Shown here: piece by piece, positions 1-6,647 of the stretch
Position numbering within the stretch: the first letter of the stretch is position 1
Layout of the letters: each line of letters starts with the position of its first letter
Origin: Spongiactinospora sp. TRM90649
Lineage (GTDB): Bacteria > Actinomycetota > Actinomycetes > Streptosporangiales > Streptosporangiaceae
DNA: 35,893 nt
Direction of reading: 5' to 3'
Assembly: GCF_029382225.1 (NCBI RefSeq)
Contig: NZ_JARLTC010000057.1
Span: forward strand, 1-35,893
Notes under the pieces: generated by a model
What the model was told of the DNA's origin: nothing
Databases searched by the model: none
Seen by the model: only the letters and a program-made list of their open reading frames with translations
Program-made: the position numbers and the translations under genes

Positions 1-156
1 GTCAAGCGGCTCAAGCGCGCCGCCGAACTCCAGCAGGGCGCCGGGGTGGAGCTGGTGAAGTTCCACGCCCAGTTCCGCAAGGAGTTCGTGGACATCCTCC
101 CGCACGCCAAACCCGACAAGCGGAGCAGCACCTTCGACTGGAACAAGGACGACTGA
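1..156 (+). CDS. C-terminal 51 residues of an unidentified AICE protein (partial)
   Basis: Frame 1 is open from the first base to a TGA at 154-156. The visible peptide is basic and helical-looking (starts VKRLKRAAELQQG, ends FDWNKDD) and has no recognised motif. It stops 2 bases before the next ATG, so it is in the same operon as the membrane protein and translocase that follow, which suggests a transfer or spread role. The start and most of the gene are outside the window, so no function is assigned. Confidence 0.6.
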   Translation, partial: VKRLKRAAELQQGAGVELVKFHAQFRKEFVDILPHAKPDKRSSTFDWNKDD

Positions 157-158
157 TC

Positions 159-866
159 ATGGCGACCCGCACAAGCGGTAAGGACCTGGTGTCGCTGGAG
201 ACCGAATCCAGCCTTTCCAAGGTGGCGGCCAAGGAGGTGTCCAAAGCCGTCACCCTGGCCGCCCCGTGGGTGGTCGCCCTGTTCGGCTACGGTCTGGCCA
301 CCGCGTTGCACTTCATCCTCTACAGCCCCGGCATGCTCGCCGTGTGGTCCAGCGTGGTCACGGTGTGCGCGATCGTGCTGACCGGGGTGGCGTTCGGGCA
401 GTCCCACGCCCGCGGCCCGTGGGGCAAGACCCACACCACCGTGAGCACCTTCCTGGCCGGGATGTGGACCGTCGCCGTGGTCATCACCGGCCCGGCCCAT
501 CCGATCGTGTGGCGGCTCGGCGTGGTCGGCGGCATCACCATGGCCCTGTCGTGGAACATCCGCTCGGTGATCCGGATGAAGGGCTGGGACAACCCGGGCG
601 CGGTCTCCGACCCGCTCGCCTTCCTGTTCGGCAAGGGCGCGGAGAAGGCGGGCATGCCGGGAGTGGCGGCCACGACGACGAAGGCCACCGACCACAAGAC
701 AGAGTTCGAGGTTCAGCTCCAGCCCGGCAAGCAGACGCCGGATGACCTGCAACGCAAGCTGGGCTATGTCGAGTCGGGCATGGGCCTGCCCCCGGGGTCG
801 CTCACCACCACCGCCGACCCTGATGACGCGTCCAAGGCCCGGGGGTGGCATCCGACCCCAGGGTGA
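159..866 (+). CDS. Spread-type integral membrane protein of the AICE transfer operon
   Basis: 235 aa. After a polar N-terminus (about 1-30) there are four likely membrane segments, at roughly 32-55, 60-80, 95-110 and 118-135. A soluble tail of about 90 residues rich in Lys, Asp, Pro and Thr follows. The layout matches Spd proteins of Streptomyces conjugative plasmids, which help spread transferred DNA between hyphal compartments; no sequence motif proves this. The ATG sits 2 bases after the upstream stop. The TGA overlaps the ATG of the translocase (TGATG), so the two are translationally coupled. That gene order is the main support for the call. Confidence 0.65.
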   Translation: MATRTSGKDLVSLETESSLSKVAAKEVSKAVTLAAPWVVALFGYGLATALHFILYSPGMLAVWSSVVTVCAIVLTGVAFGQSHARGPWGKTHTTVSTFLAGMWTVAVVITGPAHPIVWRLGVVGGITMALSWNIRSVIRMKGWDNPGAVSDPLAFLFGKGAEKAGMPGVAATTTKATDHKTEFEVQLQPGKQTPDDLQRKLGYVESGMGLPPGSLTTTADPDDASKARGWHPTPG

Positions 867-2221
867 TGAAACACCCGATCGTCTGGCCCGGCCCCTCCCG
901 CCCCGCTCACAGCGTGGCCGACCCGATCCGGCTCGGACTGTGGCAGGACCTGGACGAGATCGAATACACGATCGTGGGCCACCACCTTCAGATCATGGGC
1001 AAGACCGGCGCGGGCAAGAGCATCGGCGGGGCCTGGAACTACCTCGCCGAGGTCGTCTCCCGCGCCGACGTGGCGGTGTTCGCCGCCGACATCACCAAAG
1101 GCGAACAGACCCTCGGTCCCCTGCGGGAAGCGCTGCACCGGTTCGAGACCACCAAGGACGGCACCCGGAAGATGCTGTCCGAGCTGCACGCCCAGGTCAA
1201 CCCCCGCACCGATCATCTCGCCGCCAAGGGGCTGGCCACCTGGAAACCGGGCTGCGGGCTCACGTACTGGCTGGTCTGGCTGGAGGAGTTCCCCGACATC
1301 TTCGACGCCCTGCCGGACAAGGAACAGGAGGCGTTCTTGTCCATGCTGAAGGCCATCCGCTCCGCCGGGGGCACGATCGTCATGAGCCTGCAGCGCTCGG
1401 ACTACACCCAGATGCCGACCCTCGCCCGCGGCCAGCTCGCCAAGATGTGCTTCGGCGTGGACAACACCCAAGACGCCTCGTTCGGGCTGTCAGAGGCCCA
1501 GCAGGACGCCGGGGCACGCCCGGAGCTGTGGGCCAGCAAACAGCCCGGCATGGCCTACCTGGACGCCCCGTCCATCCCGGACGGGCGGATCGCACTGCCG
1601 CTGCGCACCTACGCCTGGGGCATCGATACGGCCGGGAACTTCGACGACCGGCAGGCCAGCCAGGCGATGCGCGCCCACGCCGCCGCCCACCCTGCGGCGG
1701 CCAAGACCGTGGACACGACCACGGCATGGCTGTCCCGCCTCACCGGCGGCCCCGGCGCTCTGGGCGCCCCGGCCGCACCGGCGGCGCTGGACGCGCCACG
1801 ACACGACCGGCCAGACAACGCCACCGGCCACGACCACCGGGACGAGAGCGAGGAGGACATGCAGAACGTCACCGGCGAGTACCTGAGCACCGATGACCCC
1901 GACCCCGGCGTCAGAGCCGGGATCGATGACGAGATCCCCGACATCGACGACGGCGGCCCGCCGCCCATCACCTTCACCGGCCCGCCCCGGCAGATGACCA
2001 ACGAGGAACGCGGCGCCGTCCTGATGGCCCGGCTGCACCAGATCTACGACGCCGGGGGCCGGGAGGTCGGCACGGGCGACTTCAAAGACCTGTGGGAGAG
2101 CACCGACATCAGCAGGGCGTGGTTCCAAAAGCAGATGAAACGCCTGTCGGCGGCGGGGATCATCGGCCCCTACGACGACGACCGGCAGCGGTATCCCCTG
2201 CCACAGCGACCGGCGGCCTGA
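866..2221 (+). CDS. traB: TraB/FtsK-SpoIIIE-like conjugal DNA translocase
   Basis: 451 aa from the ATG coupled to the previous stop (a GTG at 845 is possible). Walker A is GKTGAGKS at about 45-52 and a Walker B-like segment, WLVWLEEF, lies at 135-142, so this is a P-loop motor ATPase. In the family, TraB hexamers pump double-stranded plasmid DNA between mycelial cells. A low-complexity Ala/Pro/Asp linker (about 290-375) leads to a C-terminal segment (about 380-451, including ISRAWFQKQMKRLSAAGIIG) that looks like a winged helix. In TraB/FtsK this part reads short DNA repeats. Just downstream is an octamer array that could be its target. Naming is by analogy with TraB and pSAM2 TraSA. Confidence 0.85.
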   Translation: MKHPIVWPGPSRPAHSVADPIRLGLWQDLDEIEYTIVGHHLQIMGKTGAGKSIGGAWNYLAEVVSRADVAVFAADITKGEQTLGPLREALHRFETTKDGTRKMLSELHAQVNPRTDHLAAKGLATWKPGCGLTYWLVWLEEFPDIFDALPDKEQEAFLSMLKAIRSAGGTIVMSLQRSDYTQMPTLARGQLAKMCFGVDNTQDASFGLSEAQQDAGARPELWASKQPGMAYLDAPSIPDGRIALPLRTYAWGIDTAGNFDDRQASQAMRAHAAAHPAAAKTVDTTTAWLSRLTGGPGALGAPAAPAALDAPRHDRPDNATGHDHRDESEEDMQNVTGEYLSTDDPDPGVRAGIDDEIPDIDDGGPPPITFTGPPRQMTNEERGAVLMARLHQIYDAGGREVGTGDFKDLWESTDISRAWFQKQMKRLSAAGIIGPYDDDRQRYPLPQRPAA

Positions 2222-2264
2222 CCGACTACACCCGTCAGCGCCGAGGGCCAGGCACCGCGTCCGC

Positions 2265-2290
2265 CCCACGCGCGTACGGCTGCGCGTGGG
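2265..2290. repeat. Hairpin downstream of the translocase gene
   Basis: CCCACGCGC at 2265-2273 is an exact inverted repeat of GCGCGTGGG at 2282-2290, with an 8-base loop. It begins 44 bases after the traB stop and precedes the octamer array. There is no T-run, so it may be a weak terminator, an mRNA 3' stabiliser or part of the transfer locus. Confidence 0.5.
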
Positions 2291-2326
2291 CTGCGCGCGA
2301 CCCGCTTGTTGATCTTCCCGCCACGG

Positions 2327-2487
2327 GGGGCCACGCCCCCGGAGGCGAGGGGCCACGCATGAGGGCCACGGGGGGCCACAGGGGGGCCACACCGGGGGGC
2401 CACGGCAGGGGCCACGCCCCGTGGCCCCCCGCCTGACCTGTAACCCTCCCCCCAACCCCCCGCCCGTGGCCCCCAAGCAGGGGCCAC
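2327..2487. repeat. GGGGCCAC octamer array, candidate clt transfer locus
   Basis: The octamer GGGGCCAC occurs at 2327, 2349, 2372, 2383, 2396, 2408 and 2480 on the plus strand, with a one-mismatch copy AGGGCCAC at 2362. It occurs inverted (GTGGCCCC) at 2421 and 2466. The array fills most of the 304-base gene-free stretch 2222-2525. In Streptomyces conjugative plasmids, TraB binds 8-bp direct repeats at clt, next to the traB gene (established knowledge). Position and unit length fit; the sequence itself does not prove binding. An iteron-type origin is the main alternative. Confidence 0.6.
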
Positions 2488-2525
2488 GCGATCAACCTCA
2501 CCACCCGACGAAAGGCGATACCGCC

Positions 2526-2834
2526 ATGCCGCAACTGCGCCTGATGGGCGATGACCCCGAGCACGTCGAACAGGTCCTCGCGATCCTGTTGCCGCTCCTC
2601 ACCGGCGATCCACGACTGATCGTCGGAGACCCTGCCCGGCTGCGCCACCGTGGCGGCGGCGGCCGGATCGTCATCGACGTCAGCGCCGCCCACCGCACCC
2701 GGCCCGAAGGTCCCATCCGCGTTCGCGCCGAACGCGTCGATGACCGGCCCGCGCCCGGCCCGGCGGCCCGGCCGCGTACCCGACGCGGCCCCACCCCGCC
2801 CGCGCTGCCGCCCGCAACGGAGGAAGGACGGTGA
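2526..2834 (+). CDS. Hypothetical protein upstream of the methyltransferase
   Basis: 102 aa, not recognised. The first about 60 residues look folded, with alternating hydrophobic and acidic residues (PEHVEQVLAILLPLLTG, then GGGRIVIDVSA). The last 40 are a disordered Arg/Pro/Ala tail. An AAGG sequence lies 12 bases before the ATG at 2526. The TGA overlaps the GTG of the methyltransferase by 4 bases (GTGA), so translation is coupled and the two products may act together. It is the first gene after the octamer array, so its promoter should lie in or near that array. Confidence 0.6.
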   Translation: MPQLRLMGDDPEHVEQVLAILLPLLTGDPRLIVGDPARLRHRGGGGRIVIDVSAAHRTRPEGPIRVRAERVDDRPAPGPAARPRTRRGPTPPALPPATEEGR

Positions 2835-3922
2835 TCCTCGCCCTGTACGCCGGGCCGGGCGGCATGGACCAAGGCGCACGGATCCTCGGCATCGACGAGC
2901 CGATCCACGGCCACGACATCGACACCGACGCGTGCGCCACCGCGACCGCGGCCGGGTTCCACCGCACCCGGGCCGACGTCCCCCAACTCGACCCCGAGCA
3001 CTTCCCCAAGGTGACCGGCGCCGTCATCACCCCGCCGTGCCCCACCTTCAGCACCGCCGGCAAACGCTCGGCGCTACACGACCGCGACCGACACGCCATC
3101 GCGCTCGCGCTCGCGCGGCTCGGCGACAGCCACGCCGGACTCGGCGCGGAGAGCGCCTACGCCCAGGTGTACCGCCACGTCCAGGACACCCGCTCGGCGC
3201 TGGTGGTGGAAGCGCTGCGATTCGCGTTGCGGCTGCCGAACGTGCAATGGGTGATCGCCGAACAAGTCCCCGCCGTCGCGGCCATCTGGCAGGAGACCGC
3301 CTCCGAACTGGCCGCCGCCGCCGACTTCGAGCACTGCGCGGTCATCACCCTGGCCGCCGACGATCTCGGCGTGGCCAGCCGCCGTACCCGCGTCTTCCTG
3401 ATCGCCGCCCGCGACCACACCCCCGACCTCACCGGCCTGCCGATGCGCGAGTGGTGGAGCTGCGGCAGGTTCGGCGCTCCCCGCCTGCACCCACCCCTCA
3501 CCGGCCCCTTCCCGCCCACCACCATGGCCGACGCGCTGCACTGGGCCGCCGGGGAACGCGTCAACACCCGTGGCGCCCGGCGCACCAGCGGCGGCAATGA
3601 GTTCCCCGCCGACCGGCCCGCCTGGTGCCTGACCGAGAAGGCCCGCTCATGGACACGGGTATCCGACGGCGCCCGGCTCACCCCCGCTCAGGCGGGCCTG
3701 CTCACCGGCTTCCCCGCCTTCTACCCCTGGCACGGCTCCCGCTCCAAACAGTTCCTACAAGCCGCCGACGTCATCGCCCCGCCGGTGGCCGCCGCCGTCC
3801 TCGGCGCCGTGCTCGGGCTGGACTGGCAACCCGCCGTCCGTGCCTACCTCGCCGCGCTCTACCCGGCCCGCACACCCATCACCGGCTACCTACAGCCGTA
3901 CCTGTTCGAGGCGGTGGCATGA
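2831..3922 (+). CDS. DNA (cytosine-5-)-methyltransferase
   Basis: 363 aa. The SAM-binding motif I is ALYAGPGGMDQG (4-15). The catalytic Cys is in TPPCPTFS (C70, motif IV), and motif VI reads AEQV where most members have ENV. GVASRRTRVFLIAA is the QRR-like motif VIII, and the C-terminal AADVIAPPVAAAVLGAV corresponds to motif X. It therefore methylates C5 of cytosine in a DNA target that cannot be read from sequence. No restriction endonuclease gene is next to it, so it looks like an orphan methylase, a common AICE cargo thought to protect the element from host restriction or silencing. The GTG start overlaps the upstream stop. Confidence 0.88.
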   Translation: MILALYAGPGGMDQGARILGIDEPIHGHDIDTDACATATAAGFHRTRADVPQLDPEHFPKVTGAVITPPCPTFSTAGKRSALHDRDRHAIALALARLGDSHAGLGAESAYAQVYRHVQDTRSALVVEALRFALRLPNVQWVIAEQVPAVAAIWQETASELAAAADFEHCAVITLAADDLGVASRRTRVFLIAARDHTPDLTGLPMREWWSCGRFGAPRLHPPLTGPFPPTTMADALHWAAGERVNTRGARRTSGGNEFPADRPAWCLTEKARSWTRVSDGARLTPAQAGLLTGFPAFYPWHGSRSKQFLQAADVIAPPVAAAVLGAVLGLDWQPAVRAYLAALYPARTPITGYLQPYLFEAVA

Positions 3923-4050
3923 CCACCGCTCCGAGAGACAGCCACCCGCCGAACGAGAAGGACGGCCTTCGCCCGCCGCCCTCCTTGGGCCTGACGGGCG
4001 TGCGGGACGGCGTAAACGTACCCGGTCGCTACGTCAAGACACTCCGGTGA
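3919..4050 (+). CDS. Small hypothetical protein coupled to the methyltransferase
   Basis: 43 aa (MTTAPRDSHPPNEKDG to GRYVKTLR). The ATG overlaps the methyltransferase stop as ATGA, the usual coupling seen elsewhere in this operon. The peptide is polar and has no motif. It could be a real small gene or a chance ORF after the methylase; the overlap is the only support. Confidence 0.35.
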   Translation: MTTAPRDSHPPNEKDGLRPPPSLGLTGVRDGVNVPGRYVKTLR

Positions 4051-4198
4051 AGCCGGGGTCCAGCAGGACATCGATGACCGCCCCGCCGTCTCCGTAGACC
4101 AGGGTGTCCGTATCCCAGTGGAGCTCGACATCGTCCAAGCCACGGGAGCGGATCAGGTTGTCGTAGTTCTTCAGCGCAATCCGCGTCTCTTCGGTCAT
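4034..4198 (-). CDS. Small antisense-strand hypothetical protein in the AICE
   Basis: 54 aa on the minus strand, the only minus-strand gene in the element. The sequence begins MTEETRIALKNYDNLIR and continues with an acidic mixed part (LDDVELHWDTDTLVYGDGG) ending LDPGFTGVS. The composition looks like a folded small protein, not a frame shadow. GGAG lies just before the ATG, though the spacing is short. It diverges from the primase gene, whose GTG is at 4247, so 4199-4246 should hold both promoters. Its 3' end overlaps the small plus-strand ORF by 17 bases. The position between modules fits a regulator or an antitoxin-like gene, but nothing shows this. Confidence 0.5.
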   Translation of the reverse strand: MTEETRIALKNYDNLIRSRGLDDVELHWDTDTLVYGDGGAVIDVLLDPGFTGVS

Positions 4199-4246
4199 GA
4201 CTCCGAGGCTAACGACGACCCCCGCATCGGGGGAGGGGAGGATCAT

Positions 4247-5056
4247 GTGACCGCCACCGCCCAAGACCGGCCGCACCTGGCCGCCGCCCTGAGACTGGCG
4301 GGCCGTGGCCTGAAGGTCTTCCCGTGCATTCCCGGCAGGAAGCAACCGATCGGGCGACTTGTCCCTGACGGCTTCCTCGGAGCGAGCGCCGATATTGAGT
4401 TGGTCTCGCGCTGGTGGGCGGCCTGCCCGGATGCCAACATCGGCCTGCCCACCGGAGATGGCTCCTTCGACGTCCTGGACGTGGACGTCAAACCGGAAGG
4501 CACCGGATATCCCGCACTCAACCGCCTCAAAGCCGCCGCCGTGATCCCGCCGCCGCTCGCCGTCGTGGCCACCCCATCCGGCGGGCTGCACTGCTACTAC
4601 CCCGGCACCGCCCAGCGGTGCGGCTCCCTGAAAGCCCGCTTCCTGGACTTCAAGGCCGCCGGCGGATACGTCCTCGTGCCGCCCAGCATCGTGGACGGCA
4701 CGTCATACCGACTGATGTCTGCCCCCGCCACCACGCGAGACCAACTCAATTGGGCCGCAGTCCGCGCCCACCTCACACCGGCCCACCCTGCCCGGCCACA
4801 GCCCGCCACCCCCACCGGCGCGGCACCGATGGCCGATGCGGGCATCGGCGGGCTGGCCCGCTGGCTGTCCACCCGGACCAAACCCGGCCGCAACCAAGCC
4901 CTGTTCTGGGCGGCCTGCCGCGCCATCGAAAACGGCGCCCGCGAGAGCGACCTGCACCGCTTGTACGCCGCGATGCGGTTCGGCGACGGATTCGACGAAC
5001 GCCAGGCCGCCCGCACCGTGGCCGACGCCATGCGCGCCCTCCGGCCGACCGCATGA
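4247..5056 (+). CDS. Bifunctional DNA primase/polymerase (PrimPol, AEP superfamily)
   Basis: 269 aa from a GTG preceded by GGGGAGG at a 5-6 base spacing. The start fits the family N-terminus (LAAALRLAGRGLKVFPC). Catalytic metal ligands are DVD at 78-80 (FDVLDVDVK), and the conserved His is in TPSGGLHCYYP (H115). PrimPol proteins of AICEs synthesise primers and extend them during replication of the excised element. The C-terminal 70 residues (ARWLSTRTKPGRNQALFWAACRA onwards) resemble the helical domain often attached to these primases. The stop overlaps the ATG of the DUF3631 gene as ATGA, so the two form a replication pair. Confidence 0.85.
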   Translation: MTATAQDRPHLAAALRLAGRGLKVFPCIPGRKQPIGRLVPDGFLGASADIELVSRWWAACPDANIGLPTGDGSFDVLDVDVKPEGTGYPALNRLKAAAVIPPPLAVVATPSGGLHCYYPGTAQRCGSLKARFLDFKAAGGYVLVPPSIVDGTSYRLMSAPATTRDQLNWAAVRAHLTPAHPARPQPATPTGAAPMADAGIGGLARWLSTRTKPGRNQALFWAACRAIENGARESDLHRLYAAMRFGDGFDERQAARTVADAMRALRPTA

Positions 5057-6315
5057 CCCGCCCCAGCCCCGCACCCGCACCCGCACCCGCACCCGCACCC
5101 GCACCCGCACCCGAAGGAGACGACCCCGTGCCCCAACCCGACCCGGACGGCGCCGCACTGCTGGACGCGATGCTCGCCGCGCTGCTCCGGTATGTGATCC
5201 TGCCCAGCCCGCACGCCGCCGACGCCGTGGTGTTGTGGATCGCCGCGACCCACGCCCAACCGGCGTGGGCGCACGCGCCCCGGCTGGTCATCCGCGCCCC
5301 GGAGAAACGCTGCGGGAAATCCCGGCTGCTGGACGTGGTCGAGGCGACCTGCCATGAGCCGTTCATCACCGTGAATTCCAGCTCAGCGGCGGTCTACCGG
5401 TCGATCTCGGAGGACCCGCCGACCATGCTCGTAGACGAAGCCGACACCATCTTCGGCCCCAAAGCCGATGGCAACGAAGACCTGCGCGGCCTGCTGAACG
5501 CCGGGCACCAGCGCAACCGCCCCGCCAAGCGATACGACGCCAACGCCAACCGCGTCGAGTCCATCCCAACGTTCGCGATGGCCGCGCTCGCCGGGATCGG
5601 TGCGATGCCCGACACGATCGAAGACCGCGCCATCGTGGTGCGGATGCGCCGCCGCGCCCCCGGCGAAACCGTCGCGCCTTACCGGCACCGCCGCGACCGG
5701 CCCCCGCTCCGCCAGCTGGCCACCCAGCTCCGCGCGTGGCTCCGCGCCGACCTGCCCACCCTGGAAACCGCCGAACCCGCCATGCCCGTGGAAGACCGCG
5801 CCGCCGACACCTGGGAACCCCTGGTCGTCGTCGCCGACCACGCCGGCGGGCACTGGCCCGAGCGCGCCCGCGCCGCCGTCCTCGCGCTGACCGCCGAAGC
5901 CGACGACTCTAGCCAGCCATCCGCCCGGGTACGGCTGCTGGCCGACTGCCGCACCGCGTTCGCCAACGATCCCGCGCTCCCGACCGTGACCCTGCTGGAA
6001 CGCCTCAAAGCCGACCCCGAAGCCCCATGGGCCGACTACGGCCCGGCCGGGCTCACCGCGATGAAACTCGGCGTGATCCTGCGCGAATACGAGATCCGAT
6101 CGGCCAACATCCGCTTCACCGACGGCACTCAAGCGAAGGGGTACCAGCGAGCCGATTTCACGGACGCGTGGGCGCGGTATTGCCCCACACCGGTACCCGC
6201 CGAGCCCCCGTCCGGCAGCGAGATTCCGCTCTTTGAGGGGGGTAGCCGTCCCAGCCGTCCCAGTCTCGTCATCGCAGGTCAGCGCGGGACGGCTTCCGAC
6301 CGTGGGACGGCTTAG
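5053..6315 (+). CDS. DUF3631-domain helicase-like replication protein
   Basis: 420 aa. Residues 6-20 are a Pro-Ala tract. A P-loop-like motif APEKRCGKSR (82-91) and a Walker B-like TMLVDEAD (124-131) follow, then an Arg-rich region (DRAIVVRMRRR) typical of DUF3631 proteins, which act beside PrimPol as probable replicative helicases in AICEs and phages. The ATG overlaps the primase stop. A GTG at 5128, preceded by AAGGAG at 8 bases, is an alternative start that would omit the Pro-Ala tract. The last about 25 codons run through the AGCCGTCCCA repeat cluster and encode SRPSRPS, so the C-terminus is shaped by that DNA element. Confidence 0.8.
   Translation: MTRPSPAPAPAPAPAPAPAPEGDDPVPQPDPDGAALLDAMLAALLRYVILPSPHAADAVVLWIAATHAQPAWAHAPRLVIRAPEKRCGKSRLLDVVEATCHEPFITVNSSSAAVYRSISEDPPTMLVDEADTIFGPKADGNEDLRGLLNAGHQRNRPAKRYDANANRVESIPTFAMAALAGIGAMPDTIEDRAIVVRMRRRAPGETVAPYRHRRDRPPLRQLATQLRAWLRADLPTLETAEPAMPVEDRAADTWEPLVVVADHAGGHWPERARAAVLALTAEADDSSQPSARVRLLADCRTAFANDPALPTVTLLERLKADPEAPWADYGPAGLTAMKLGVILREYEIRSANIRFTDGTQAKGYQRADFTDAWARYCPTPVPAEPPSGSEIPLFEGGSRPSRPSLVIAGQRGTASDRGTA
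5068..5112 (+). repeat. CCCGCA hexanucleotide tandem repeat
   Basis: Seven perfect CCCGCA units (5068-5109) plus a partial unit encode the Pro-Ala tract at the N-terminus of the DUF3631 protein. Unit gain or loss would stay in frame. Confidence 0.9.
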
Positions 6316-6387
6316 CCGTCCCAGCGAAACAAGCCGTCCCAGCCTGACCAGCACAAATGATGCTGGGACGGCTGGGACGGCTACCCC
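6239..6387. repeat. AGCCGTCCCA repeat cluster, candidate replication origin
   Basis: The decamer AGCCGTCCCA is present at 6244, 6253, 6314 and 6332. Its reverse complement TGGGACGGCT is at 6303, 6364 and 6373, with a one-mismatch copy at 6285. The outer copies form a perfect 25-bp inverted repeat (6239-6263 with 6363-6387). The copies at 6303-6323 form a 10-bp palindrome around the stop codon of the DUF3631 gene. Iteron-like symmetry next to the primase and helicase genes suggests an origin. A strong terminator or an autoregulatory operator in front of xis is the alternative. Confidence 0.6.
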
Positions 6388-6449
6388 TCCCCAAACCGTC
6401 ACGACGCACTCCCGGCGTCCGCCCCACCATGCGGAAAGGAACGCGCCCG

Positions 6450-6647
6450 ATGCCCACCGTCGCCCGTCTTCGCGCGATGCTCACCGTTCCCGAACTCTGC
6501 GCCGAACTCCAGATCTCCCGATCCACCTTCTACGACTGGCGCCAGAAAGGCCGCGCGCCGAAGTGCATCAAGCTCCCGAACGGCGATCTCCGTATCCGCC
6601 GCACCGACTTTGACCGCTGGCTGAACACCCGGGAGGACGCCGCCTGA
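6450..6647 (+). CDS. xis: Excisionase (helix-turn-helix, AlpA/MerR-like)
   Basis: 65 aa. LTVPELCAELQISRSTFYDWRQKGRAP is a classic winged-helix excisionase segment with the recognition helix at SRSTFYDW; it is followed by the wing (LPNGDLRIRRTDFDRWL). Such proteins bend DNA at att sites and steer the integrase towards excision. AAAGGAA lies about 8 bases before the ATG chosen at 6450; an upstream in-frame ATG at 6429 lacks a better site. The TGA overlaps the integrase ATG, the usual xis-int coupling of AICEs. Confidence 0.85.
   Translation: MPTVARLRAMLTVPELCAELQISRSTFYDWRQKGRAPKCIKLPNGDLRIRRTDFDRWLNTREDAA

Noticed and set aside
2327..2487. CRISPR array
   Set aside because: The repeat unit is only 8 bases, spacers are 3-65 bases and copies are in both orientations; no cas genes are present.
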